Shown piece after piece: positions 45,178-53,418 of a stretch of DNA of 56,570 nt. The notes under the pieces were generated by a model, which saw only the letters and a program-made list of their open reading frames with translations, did no database searches and was not told where the DNA came from. This stretch comes from Bacteroidales bacterium (lineage in GTDB: Bacteria; Bacteroidota; Bacteroidia; Bacteroidales; UBA12170). A program made the translations under genes and the position numbers. The first letter of the stretch is position 1. Each line of letters begins with the position of its first letter. The stretch lies in NCBI GenBank assembly GCA_016744655.1, contig JADGDY010000010.1, positions 1 to 56,570 on the forward strand, in the 5' to 3' direction.

Positions 45178-46413
45178 TTAATTAGAGCTTTTTAGTTTTT
45201 TATCTTCCTTTTTCATGGACAAAAACTGACCATAGGTCAAGCTCCTCCAAAACCATTCTAGTGGTCCGAAGGTGTAATGTTTTAACCATAGCTTTGAGAG
45301 GAATATTTGAACAATGAAAATTCCAACAGCAACTATTTCTGCCTGCCAAAGGGTAATTTGACCAAAATACCCAAATCCATATGAGTAGAAGATTAAAATG
45401 CCAAAGAAAGTATGACTAAGGTAACTTGTAAACGACATCCTTCCTGTAAACTTCAATCCCGACATCATCTTTTCTCCTATTTTAGTTTTATAGAGGATGG
45501 TAATAATAGAGATATAAGCAAATGCCATATTTATCTGACCAAAACTAAATAAGAATTTGTAGAGAATATCGTTCCATGTGCTAGGGAATTGTCCCATACT
45601 ACCTCCTACCTGTTTGGATAATAGAGTTAATCCAAGTCCAAGTACAGAATATACCAATAGCCGTTTTAAAGAATGAGCTTTTTCTTGGAAGTAGCCTGTT
45701 GTCATTAGGTAATATCCTAAAATAAACAGCGATAATAGTTTGAAAGGACGTCCAGAAGGAAGCAAATCGAACCATCGCCAAACCAGATTATGCCAATTCA
45801 TTTTTGTCACTTCCCAAAAGCTGCCATTCATAAAGGGTTCTACCAAATGCTCTGGACTTATGTCTAAATAGGTTTTTAAGGCCAAACTCTTTTCAGGTGT
45901 CATAAATCCTGGCTTCAGTTGTAACATAATTATATCTATTACCAGTGGCATTATAAACACCACAGCCGAAACTATAAATAGGTTTTTAGGTTTAAAGTTT
46001 CTGAACAAGGTGAAAACAAATCCCACCAAAGCATAAATCATTAATATATCACCTGACCAAAAGAAACTATGGATGGCTCCAAAAAGCACTAAAAAACCAA
46101 GCCTTCGGTAATAAATAGGCATAAACTCGGCTTGGTTGTTTCTGTTTTTGTGAAACTGAAAATAGAATCCAATACCAAAAAGTAAAGAGAATATGGTGTA
46201 GAACTTAGTGTCAACAAATATTCCTATAAGCTTGTAAATCATAAGGTCGGTTTCGAAGCTGGGCCAAAGCTTTATTTCTGTAAAAGGCAGAAATCGGACT
46301 CCGCTAAAACTCATGATATTGGCTAGCAAAATGCCTAATACGGCGAATCCTCTGAGCGCGTCGATGGCTTCAACTCTATTTTTCCCTTTGGTGGGAGACT
46401 GTTTGGTGGGCAT
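45178..46413 (-). CDS. DUF418-domain membrane protein
   Basis: A 411-residue integral membrane protein with about ten helices. The N-terminal signature RVEAIDALRGFAVLGILLANIMSF (in parts, about residues 13-36) and the C-terminal block RMSFTSYLSHTFFGILIFY with GPLEWFWRSLTY are diagnostic of the DUF418 family (YeiB-like, acyltransferase-3-like fold). Function unknown; related proteins transfer acyl groups across membranes. It lies 75 nt upstream of the AI-2E-type gene in the same direction, so a three-gene transcript is possible. Confidence 0.9.
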   Translation of the reverse strand: MPTKQSPTKGKNRVEAIDALRGFAVLGILLANIMSFSGVRFLPFTEIKLWPSFETDLMIYKLIGIFVDTKFYTIFSLLFGIGFYFQFHKNRNNQAEFMPIYYRRLGFLVLFGAIHSFFWSGDILMIYALVGFVFTLFRNFKPKNLFIVSAVVFIMPLVIDIIMLQLKPGFMTPEKSLALKTYLDISPEHLVEPFMNGSFWEVTKMNWHNLVWRWFDLLPSGRPFKLLSLFILGYYLMTTGYFQEKAHSLKRLLVYSVLGLGLTLLSKQVGGSMGQFPSTWNDILYKFLFSFGQINMAFAYISIITILYKTKIGEKMMSGLKFTGRMSFTSYLSHTFFGILIFYSYGFGYFGQITLWQAEIVAVGIFIVQIFLSKLWLKHYTFGPLEWFWRSLTYGQFLSMKKEDKKLKSSN

Positions 46414-46529
46414 AAAAATCGATTTTGATTAAATATTTTTAGATACCTTACAAGTATAGTAAAAAAATGGCTTCATCAATTCTATAGAAATGCATAAAAT
46501 TGAGTAATTTTGGAGGATAAGATAAGTCT

Positions 46530-47630
46530 ATGAAACATATTGTTATTCTTTTAATTTTCATTCCAGTTTTTAGTTTTGGACAATCAGATATTTGGTCAAT
46601 TTATAGAGGAGACCAAAAATTAAGTGGTGTCTCAAATATTGATATTCCAGATCAGCTAGAAATAAAATGGACTTTTAAAACTGCCGATGTGATTAAGAGT
46701 TCTCCAGTATTTGGAGGAGGACTTATATATATCGGCTGTGATGATGGAAGTGTTTATGCGCTTAATCGAAAGGGTGAAGAGGAGTGGAAGTATAAAACTG
46801 AAACCAGCTTCGAGGCGCCCCCAATGTATTTAGATGGCTTGGTTTATATTGGCTCTTTAGAAGGAATACTCTACGCTTTAGATGCTAAATCTGGAGAATT
46901 AAAATGGAGCTATGAAACCGAAGGACAGATTTCAGGTTCTGTGAATTGGGCCTACTCATCCGACCAAAAAACTAAGCAAATCCTTTTTGGAAGCTACGAT
47001 TTCTTCCTTCATTCGGTGGATGCCAAAACTGGAAAGCTCCTCTGGAAATATGAAACCGATAATTATATAAATGGGGCAGCTGCTATTTATGAAAACTTAG
47101 CCATTTTTGGAGGCTGCGATGGCTATCTGCATTTGGTGGATGTATATACTGGTAAAGTAACCGATACCATTATGATGGGAACTTATATTGCCTCTTCTTC
47201 TGGGATACATGAGCATTATGCATATTTTGGAAATTACGATGGAACCTTCTTTAAAACAGACCTGAAACACAAGAAAATCACATGGAAGAATGAGCAAACG
47301 GGGTCTTTTGTAGCTTCTCCAGCAGTGAATGAAAAATATGCCATAATTGGTTCTCAAAATAGATATGTGTATTGTTACGATACTGAAAGCGGTGATGTTT
47401 TGTGGAAGTTCAAAACCTTAAGAAAAGTAGAAAGTTCACCCATTATTGCCCATGATAAAGTATTGGTTAGTTCCACCGATGGTAGAATTTATGTTCTCGA
47501 TATTGAAACAGGAAAGAAGCTTTGGTCCTATGAAATAGGAAGCCCTATTATTGGTACTCCAGCGATAAATCATGAGATGATTGTGGTTGCTGCTCAAGAT
47601 GGAAGCGTATTAAGTTTCACTCAAAAATGA
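46530..47630 (+). CDS. exported BamB-like beta-propeller protein
   Basis: A 366-residue secreted protein with signal MKHIVILLIFIPVFSFGQ. The mature N-terminus has WSIYRGDQKLSG (a variant of the RG motif shared by the other propellers), then regular PQQ/BamB-type blades (ALNRKGEEEW, ALDAKSGELKW, SVDAKTGKLLW, CYDTESGDVLW, VLDIETGKKLW). It is the most regular propeller of the window and lacks a membrane anchor. It is 7 nt upstream of the D-threonine-aldolase-like gene, but no functional link is obvious. Confidence 0.85.
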   Translation: MKHIVILLIFIPVFSFGQSDIWSIYRGDQKLSGVSNIDIPDQLEIKWTFKTADVIKSSPVFGGGLIYIGCDDGSVYALNRKGEEEWKYKTETSFEAPPMYLDGLVYIGSLEGILYALDAKSGELKWSYETEGQISGSVNWAYSSDQKTKQILFGSYDFFLHSVDAKTGKLLWKYETDNYINGAAAIYENLAIFGGCDGYLHLVDVYTGKVTDTIMMGTYIASSSGIHEHYAYFGNYDGTFFKTDLKHKKITWKNEQTGSFVASPAVNEKYAIIGSQNRYVYCYDTESGDVLWKFKTLRKVESSPIIAHDKVLVSSTDGRIYVLDIETGKKLWSYEIGSPIIGTPAINHEMIVVAAQDGSVLSFTQK

Positions 47631-47637
47631 TAAAAAG

Positions 47638-48714
47638 ATGACTCGTCCAACCTTAGTTCTAAATAGTCAAAAAGCAAAAAAGAATATTCAGAAAATGCGT
47701 TCTATTTGTGAGGAGCATGAAATGGATTTTCGTCCTCATTTTAAAACTCATCAGTCGCCGCAAATTGCAGAGTGGTTTTGGAAAGAAGGAGTAGATAAAT
47801 GTACTTGTTCTTCTTTAGATATGGCTTACGAATTTGCTGCTCATGGATGGAAAGATATCTGTGTAGCTATCCCTCTAAATGTTAGAGAAATGCAGAAAGC
47901 CAATTTGATAGCTAGCCAATCGAAACTTACGATATGTGTCGACAATTTGGAAACTATAATTCGTTTGGCTCAAGAAACTTATTCCAACATGTTTGTGCAA
48001 ATAGAAATAGATACTGGTTATGGAAGAAGTGGTATTTTTTACAAAGAGCGTGATTTAATAAATAACATCCTCCAAAAAGTTGATGAGACAGAGCATCTGA
48101 CTTTTACTGGGTTTTTAAGTCACACAGGAAATAGCTACCAATCATTAAATGCTAAAAAGGGAAAAGGAATATTTGAAGAAGCCAGAAAAAATATGGAGGA
48201 GCTCAAGAAAGAATATCAAGAGCGCTATCCAGAATTAATCCTAAGTATGGGAGATACTCCTTCGAGTACTTTTGCCGACAAGTTTGATGGAATTGACGAG
48301 TGGCGACCCGGAAACTTCATCTTTTATGATTTTATGCAATTTGCCCTTGGAGCCTGTGCCGAAGTAGAAATTGCGGTGAGGGTGAAATGTCCAGTGATAG
48401 GGATTTACCCCAAAAGAAAAGAAATAGCTATTTATGGTGGTGGAGTTCACCTTTCAAAAGATTCTATCAAGTATAAAGGGAACACAATTTACGGTTGGGC
48501 GCATTATGAACATGAAGATATTAAAGATGGTTTTCCAATAGTGAGTTTAAGCCAAGAACATGGTATCATCAGTGTGTCAGAAGAATTTATAGAAAGAGTA
48601 AAGATTGGAGATATTCTAGATATCATACCAATTCACAGCTGTATGACAGCAGATTTAAATGCATACTATCTAACTGAAGATAGCAGACAGATTCCAAAGA
48701 TTCGTACTTATTAA
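47638..48714 (+). CDS. D-threonine aldolase/D-serine dehydratase-like PLP enzyme
   Basis: A 358-residue fold-type III PLP enzyme. The PLP Lys is K36 in RPHFKTHQS, the pattern of D-threonine aldolases and D-serine dehydratases. The phosphate loop region has DTGYGRSGI and GDTPSSTF. The C-terminal domain carries the metal-site block IPIHSCMTADLN, whose His-x-Cys favours the D-serine dehydratase-like (Zn) type. It cleaves a D-beta-hydroxy amino acid; the exact substrate is not decided by sequence. It follows the BamB-like gene by 7 nt, and a REP-like hairpin with a T run immediately follows its stop. Confidence 0.88.
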   Translation: MTRPTLVLNSQKAKKNIQKMRSICEEHEMDFRPHFKTHQSPQIAEWFWKEGVDKCTCSSLDMAYEFAAHGWKDICVAIPLNVREMQKANLIASQSKLTICVDNLETIIRLAQETYSNMFVQIEIDTGYGRSGIFYKERDLINNILQKVDETEHLTFTGFLSHTGNSYQSLNAKKGKGIFEEARKNMEELKKEYQERYPELILSMGDTPSSTFADKFDGIDEWRPGNFIFYDFMQFALGACAEVEIAVRVKCPVIGIYPKRKEIAIYGGGVHLSKDSIKYKGNTIYGWAHYEHEDIKDGFPIVSLSQEHGIISVSEEFIERVKIGDILDIIPIHSCMTADLNAYYLTEDSRQIPKIRTY

Positions 48715-48715
48715 T

Positions 48716-48735
48716 AGGGTCGACGACCCTTTTTT
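48716..48735 (+). repeat. REP-like palindrome, copy 1, with T run
   Basis: AGGGTCGACGACCCT forms a short hairpin (AGGGTC/GACCCT, 3-nt loop) just after the aldolase stop. Here it is followed by T residues, so it could also act as a terminator. Identical copies lie at 49875 and 50776, around the RAYT gene. Confidence 0.8.
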
Positions 48736-48751
48736 ACCAAAAAACAGTTTT

Positions 48752-49876
48752 ATGAAATTACGTTATTTTTTTATTGCTATTTTAGTATTATGTTCATCAT
48801 TTTTAGCTTTTTCTCAAACGGAGGAGGCTGAAACAAAAATTAAGAGGTTCTCGAAGTATTTAGATCTTAGATTTGAGAATGGTGCCATGTTAGGTAATAA
48901 CACAGAATTCTCTCAACAAGTTGTAGATGCATCTTATTATAATGGAGCAGATATTCGTTTGGGTTTTCGCAATGCCAACGCTGATGATATTTATAGCAAT
49001 GTATATCGTCGCCCCTATTTTGGAGTAGGTCTTTATACATCCACATTCCATAATGCAGATATTGGAAATCCAGGAGCAGTTTACTTTTTCTTAACCATTC
49101 CTTTGAAGTTTGAAGGTTTGAAAAAATGGACATTTTCATATTCTGGTGCTTTCGGCTTATCCTATAATTTCAATCCATATGATCCTATTAAGAACCCTAC
49201 CAACGTCTTTGTGGGCTCCTATAAAAACTGTTATGTGCATTTAGGATTTATAGCAAATTATAAATTCAACGATAGATGGTCAGCGAATGGAACATTCGGA
49301 TTTAAGCATTTCTCTAATGGCTCTTTTAAGCAACCAAATTATGGTTTGAATTTAATTCCCGTTACTGTTGGAGTAAGTTATAAAATGGATAAAGTAGAGA
49401 TAGAACACGAGCCTCGACCCATCCCTAAATTCGAAAGATATAATATGGTGAATGTAGCCTTGGGAGTCGGAAGTAAAAATTATCAGGTTGGAGGAGATAA
49501 TTATTTAAAGTCAACTTTAACCATCGATTTCTTACGCCAAATTAATTATAAATATAGAATTGGAGCAGGTTTAGATATTTTCTATTCCGATAAATCCAAT
49601 TATAGGAATAAATCAGACCAATCTAACTTCTCTAAATCCTATACATACGCCTTGACAGGAAGTTGGGAGTGGGCTTTAACCGAGAAGTTATATGTGCCAA
49701 TCGCAATCGGTTTCTATTTACATCGTAATGAAGAAAATGATGAAAAAACAGTGTATTATGAAAGAGTAGGAATGCGCTATAAAATCACAGACCACTTCTT
49801 TGCCGGAGTAACCATTAAAGCCCATGGAGGTGCTGCCGATTATTTTGAATGGGCGGTTGGTTATACGATATACTAG
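48752..49876 (+). CDS. acyloxyacyl hydrolase (PagL-like lipid A deacylase)
   Basis: A 374-residue outer-membrane barrel with signal peptide ending LAFSQ. The mid-protein block FGFKHFSNGSFKQPNYGLN carries the His-Ser pair (HFSNG) that is the catalytic signature of PagL/acyloxyacyl hydrolase enzymes, which remove an acyl chain from lipid A. The length is longer than PagL because of a second, C-terminal barrel-like half (residues ~230-374) ending in WAVGYTIY. The TAG stop is part of REP-like copy 2. Confidence 0.85.
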   Translation: MKLRYFFIAILVLCSSFLAFSQTEEAETKIKRFSKYLDLRFENGAMLGNNTEFSQQVVDASYYNGADIRLGFRNANADDIYSNVYRRPYFGVGLYTSTFHNADIGNPGAVYFFLTIPLKFEGLKKWTFSYSGAFGLSYNFNPYDPIKNPTNVFVGSYKNCYVHLGFIANYKFNDRWSANGTFGFKHFSNGSFKQPNYGLNLIPVTVGVSYKMDKVEIEHEPRPIPKFERYNMVNVALGVGSKNYQVGGDNYLKSTLTIDFLRQINYKYRIGAGLDIFYSDKSNYRNKSDQSNFSKSYTYALTGSWEWALTEKLYVPIAIGFYLHRNEENDEKTVYYERVGMRYKITDHFFAGVTIKAHGGAADYFEWAVGYTIY

Positions 49877-49889
49877 GGTCGACGACCCT
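49875..49889 (+). repeat. REP-like palindrome, copy 2
   Basis: AGGGTCGACGACCCT, identical to copy 1. The preceding T makes TAG, the stop codon of the deacylase gene. Confidence 0.8.
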
Positions 49890-49930
49890 AAAGCTTTCTT
49901 TTTTCTTGTATCTTTATAGAAAAAAATATC

Positions 49931-50777
49931 ATGCCCTCAGACAAGATTTTAATGCGCATCGAACCTGGGAATGTATATCACATCTATAATAGAGGATTGA
50001 ATCGTCAGAAAGTCTTCTATCGGGAGAAAGATTATTATAACCTCAGTTCGATTATTAAATAATAGCCACAGAAAGCCAATAATACATTAGATTTGTATTG
50101 ATATTCATGTAGTTATATCGGGCTATATTAAATAGTTATTAATTAAAAGATGATGTGTTATTGGCTTTTCCACACGTGGATTTCGATAATTAGCCCATCT
50201 ATTTCCCCAAATTTCTTTGAGTTATCCCGATAGCTCTTCATAAATTTGTGTCATATATGAACTAATTATCTGAAACTGTGGCATAATTTAATGTCGAACT
50301 GAGGTTTATATGTTTCTTGATAAATTTATTGATTACCTTTATGACTATTGCGATTTATATGCTTATAACCTTTTGCCCAATCATTACCATTTAGTACTGC
50401 GAGTAAATGATGAAAATGGTGAACAATTTAGTAGACAGATAGGAAGCTTTATTGTGAGTTATACCAACAAGGTCAACCTTAGAAAAGATAGGGTTGGAGG
50501 TTTATTTATGAAACCATTCAGACGAATTTTAGTCACAAGAGAAGACTATCTAAAAAGACTTATTTTTTATGTAAATCATAATGCAGCTAAACACGAATTA
50601 GTTAAAGATTTCCGAGATTATAGATTCAGTTCTTATCCAGCCATGTTAACTGATGAAGATACAATTGTAGCCAGAGATAAGGTTTTCCAAATCTTTAACG
50701 ATAAATCAGAATTTGTGGAATACCACAATTTCCGCCATGAAGATTTTAAGATACGGAAGTATCTTCTAGAGCCTTAG
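49931..50777 (+). pseudogene. RAYT/Y1 transposase gene disrupted by a MITE
   Basis: The 5' part (49931-50038) encodes MPSDKILMRIEPGNVYHIYN and continues to RGLNRQKVFYREKDYY. The 3' part (from 50310) encodes MFLDKFIDYLYDYCDLYAYN and LLPNHYHLVLRV, with the HUH motif NHYH, to a TAG at 50775-50777. Together these are a complete REP-associated tyrosine transposase (Y1_Tnp fold). Removing the 268-bp element 50039-50306 and one TAT copy joins DYY to MFLDK exactly in frame. As it stands the N-terminal part runs into a TAA inside the element, so the enzyme is probably inactive. The 3' fragment (155 aa) may still be translated from its ATG. Confidence 0.9.
50039..50306. mobile_element. 268-bp MITE-like element inserted in the RAYT gene
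   Basis: Perfect 13-bp terminal inverted repeats AACCTCAGTTCGA (50039-50051) and its reverse complement (50294-50306). Imperfect similarity extends inward to about 33 bp (TTAAAT...GCCACAG). The element is flanked by TAT on both sides, a 3-bp target duplication. It has no transposase ORF, so it would depend on a transposase supplied in trans. A 3-bp duplication suggests an IS5-type (ISL2-like) or similar helper, which is a guess. Confidence 0.88.
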
Positions 50778-50812
50778 GGTCGACGACCCCTTTAGCGGGT
50801 CGTCAACCCTAA
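50776..50812. terminator. REP-like inverted pair, likely bidirectional terminator (copies 3 and 4)
   Basis: AGGGTCGACGACCC (50776-50789) and the inverted variant GGGTCGTCAACCCT (50797-50810) form one long hairpin with a single mismatch, between the convergent RAYT and aroA genes. The first copy supplies the RAYT TAG stop. The second is inside the aroA reading frame and codes for its last residues (GLTTR). Confidence 0.7.
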
Positions 50813-52030
50813 ATCCTCAAAAAAATCAGGATAACTTTTGTTGATGGCTTCAGCATGTTCTATAACTATAGGGCCGGAAGCAATTAAAGCTGCAATGGCT
50901 CCTGCCATGGCGATTCTATGATCGTTATTGGAGTGGATTTTTCCTTCTTTTATCTTTCCTCCTTTTATGCTCATCACATCTTCATCCAACTGTATTTCTA
51001 TGCCTAATTTCCTCATTTCTTTTTGAAGAACTAAAGCTCTATTGCTCTCTTTATGATACAATCTTGTAACACCTTTTATTCTCGTTTTACCCTCGCAAGC
51101 AGCTGCTAAAACAACCAGAGGAGGGAATAAATCGGGGCAATGTGTAGCATCAAACTCAAAAGCTTTTAATGAAGCTGTTTCTACATGTATAGACTCCTCA
51201 GAAACTTTTATTTGTGCTCCTGAATTCTTAATTGCATCAAGAATTGCTCTATCGGCTTGAAGAGAATCTGGATTCAATCCTTTTACTTCTACTTCTCCGG
51301 CTATGGCTCCAGCAACTAAATGAAAGGCTGCACCACTCCAGTCGCCCTCTATTTTGTAATTTCTGGCTTTGTATTTCTGACTTCCTTTAATTCTAAAAGT
51401 CTCATAATTCTCTTGCTTTACCTCTGCTCCAAATTCCTTAAGGATATCTAATGTCATATCGATATATGGAATACTTTGTAGCTTGTTTACTTTTAGGATG
51501 CTATCGTTTTCTGCCATCGGAAGTGCGATAAGCAAACCCGTCAGAACTTGTGAACTAATGCTTCCATCTACCTCAGTATTTCCTCCTTTTAATGGGCCAG
51601 ATACAGTTAGGGGAAGATAACCATCGCTACTTGTTACTTCTACTCCTAAGTTTCTAAGTGGTGTTTCTACCATATCGATAGGACGATTTAATAGCGAGCC
51701 CTCCCCAGTGAGTTTTATGGTTTGGGGAAATAATGAGGCAATAGGAGTAAAAGTTCTAATCCCTAAGCCTGATTCACCAGCTGATAGGGTTTTACCTTTG
51801 AAATTTCGATTACCCTTTATGATAACTTCATCATTTAAAATATGAACTTTTGCTCCCAACTGTTCAGCTACTTTCAAGATAGATTTACTATCATTACTAA
51901 AATCGGCATTACTAATTCTCGTTTCCCCATCAGCCAATAAAGCAATAGCAATAGCTCTTTGCATATAACTTTTTGAGGAGGGTGCTGTAATTACACCTTT
52001 GTATTTTGAAGGATAAATTGTTTTATTCAT
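50792..52030 (-). CDS. aroA: 3-phosphoshikimate 1-carboxyvinyltransferase (EPSP synthase)
   Basis: Joins shikimate-3-phosphate and PEP to give EPSP, the sixth step to chorismate. At 412 residues it is of the compact Bacteroidota type. Visible motifs are PSSKSYMQRAIAIALL (about 17-32), the LSAGESGLGIRTF loop near 80, GSISSQVLTGLLIALP near 155 and NNDHRIAMAGAIAALI near 370. It is the last gene of the aromatic operon, after a ~140-nt gap filled by repeat copy A. Its final codons are formed by a REP-like sequence. Confidence 0.95.
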   Translation of the reverse strand: MNKTIYPSKYKGVITAPSSKSYMQRAIAIALLADGETRISNADFSNDSKSILKVAEQLGAKVHILNDEVIIKGNRNFKGKTLSAGESGLGIRTFTPIASLFPQTIKLTGEGSLLNRPIDMVETPLRNLGVEVTSSDGYLPLTVSGPLKGGNTEVDGSISSQVLTGLLIALPMAENDSILKVNKLQSIPYIDMTLDILKEFGAEVKQENYETFRIKGSQKYKARNYKIEGDWSGAAFHLVAGAIAGEVEVKGLNPDSLQADRAILDAIKNSGAQIKVSEESIHVETASLKAFEFDATHCPDLFPPLVVLAAACEGKTRIKGVTRLYHKESNRALVLQKEMRKLGIEIQLDEDVMSIKGGKIKEGKIHSNNDHRIAMAGAIAALIASGPIVIEHAEAINKSYPDFFEDLGLTTR

Positions 52031-52081
52031 TTTTCTAATTCTATAGTAAATATGGTGTAATGGTTAAATTAGAATTTAGAA

Positions 52082-52162
52082 TTCGAGGCTTGTGCAGCAC
52101 ATAAAATGGGGAGTTTACTGTAGTAAATGACCATTTTATGTGCAAGCGTAACGAAGAAGTCT
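52082..52162 (+). repeat. structured intergenic repeat family R1, copy A
   Basis: TTCGAGGCTTGTGCAG at one end, CACATAAAATGG facing CCATTTTATGTG around the GTTTACTGTAGTAAATG core, and CAAGCGTAACGAAG at the other end. Outer arms around 52062 and 52178 also pair. It fills the aroG-aroA gap within the operon. Confidence 0.8.
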
Positions 52163-52172
52163 GAATTTTTAA

Positions 52173-53258
52173 TTAACCATTTAGTATTTGGGTTTGTTTG
52201 TTAATTGACTCCTGATGTATAGCCTTAAAAACAGCCCCAATAATATCCGAACTCAACTGTGCAGCTTCACCATTTTTTATATTCTTCTCCAAAAGATGGT
52301 CCCACCTTTTCGATTGTAATACCGTCATATTATTCTCTTTTTTGTATCGCCCAATGGCTTCCACTTCTTCCATTCTCTTGCCAATAAGCTTAATGAGTTC
52401 TTGGTCGTAGAGGTCGATTTTATATCTCAAATCTTCTATTTCTTCCATACTTACATTTTCTGGTTTGGCTTGCCTGAAAACCAAACTCTTTAAGATTTCA
52501 TGGAAAGCACCAGGAGTAATTTGTTGTTTGGCATCGCTCCAAGCACAATCTGGGTCGGGGTGAACTTCCACCATTAAGCCATCGAAGTTTAAATCTAAAG
52601 CTTTTTGTGAAAGGCTCTGAATTAAACTTCTTCGGCCACCAATATGACTTGGGTCACAAATTAAAGGAAGATTAGGCAGGCGACGCTTTAACTCAATAGG
52701 GATTTGCCACTTGGGGATGTTTCTGAATAGACTTTGCTCGTAGGTTGAGAATCCGCGGTGAATGGCACCAATTTTATCAATTCCTGCTTGGTTGAGTCTT
52801 TCGATAGCTCCAATCCACAATTCCACATCTGGATTAATAGGGTTTTTTACGAAAACAGGAATATTAACTCCTCTTAAAGAATCAGCAATTTCTTGCATAG
52901 CAAATGGATTGGCAGAAGTTCTAGCTCCTATCCAGATGATATCTACCCCCGCTTTCAAGGCCTCATAAACGTGTTTTACCTGAGCCACTTCGGTGGAGGT
53001 GAGCAAGCCCGTTTCTTGCTTGACGATTTTTAACCATTCTAATCCCTCACTACCTACTCCTTCAAAAGTATTGGCGCGAGTTCTGGGTTTCCAGATTCCT
53101 GCACGGTAAACCTGAACTCCTGTGTCCTTTAGTTCTTTGGCGGTGTTTACTACTTGCTCTTCAGTCTCGGCGCTACATGGACCGGAGATGAATAATGGCT
53201 TTTCTATGGAGTTGATTCCCCAATCTTCTAGTTTTTTGATTTCTATATGTTGTTCCAT
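52173..53258 (-). CDS. DAHP synthase-chorismate mutase fusion (AroG-AroQ)
   Basis: A 361-residue bifunctional enzyme. Residues 1-~255 are a type I-beta (KDO8PS-like) DAHP synthase: FISGPCSAET near 24-33, YRAGIWKPRTRANTFEG, GARTSANPFAMQE, CDPSHIGGRRS and EVHPDPDCAWSD. Residues ~265-361 are an AroQ chorismate mutase helix bundle (MEEIEDLRYKIDLYDQELIK and KRMEEVEAIGRYKK). It thus feeds both the first shikimate-pathway step and the branch to prephenate, where such a fused mutase often confers feedback control. It is the fourth gene of the operon. Confidence 0.95.
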   Translation of the reverse strand: MEQHIEIKKLEDWGINSIEKPLFISGPCSAETEEQVVNTAKELKDTGVQVYRAGIWKPRTRANTFEGVGSEGLEWLKIVKQETGLLTSTEVAQVKHVYEALKAGVDIIWIGARTSANPFAMQEIADSLRGVNIPVFVKNPINPDVELWIGAIERLNQAGIDKIGAIHRGFSTYEQSLFRNIPKWQIPIELKRRLPNLPLICDPSHIGGRRSLIQSLSQKALDLNFDGLMVEVHPDPDCAWSDAKQQITPGAFHEILKSLVFRQAKPENVSMEEIEDLRYKIDLYDQELIKLIGKRMEEVEAIGRYKKENNMTVLQSKRWDHLLEKNIKNGEAAQLSSDIIGAVFKAIHQESINKQTQILNG

Positions 53259-53314
53259 AATGTTCTTATTTTGAGTCTGTTAATATACTAAGGTGTTTGG
53301 TTCAGAAAGTTCGA

Positions 53315-53402
53315 ATTCGAGGCTTGTGAAGTACTGAATAACAATAAATTTACTTTTGTAAATGTTTGTTTTCAGTGCAAGCGTAACAAAGAAGTCGGAC
53401 TT
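53315..53402 (+). repeat. structured intergenic repeat family R1, copy B
   Basis: TTCGAGGCTTGTGAAG, the core dyad ATTTACTTTTGTAAATG, TTTTCAGTGCAAGCGTAACA and AAGAAGTCGGAC. It fills the tyrA-aroG gap of the aromatic operon. Confidence 0.8.
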
Positions 53403-53418
53403 TATGGACAAACACTAT

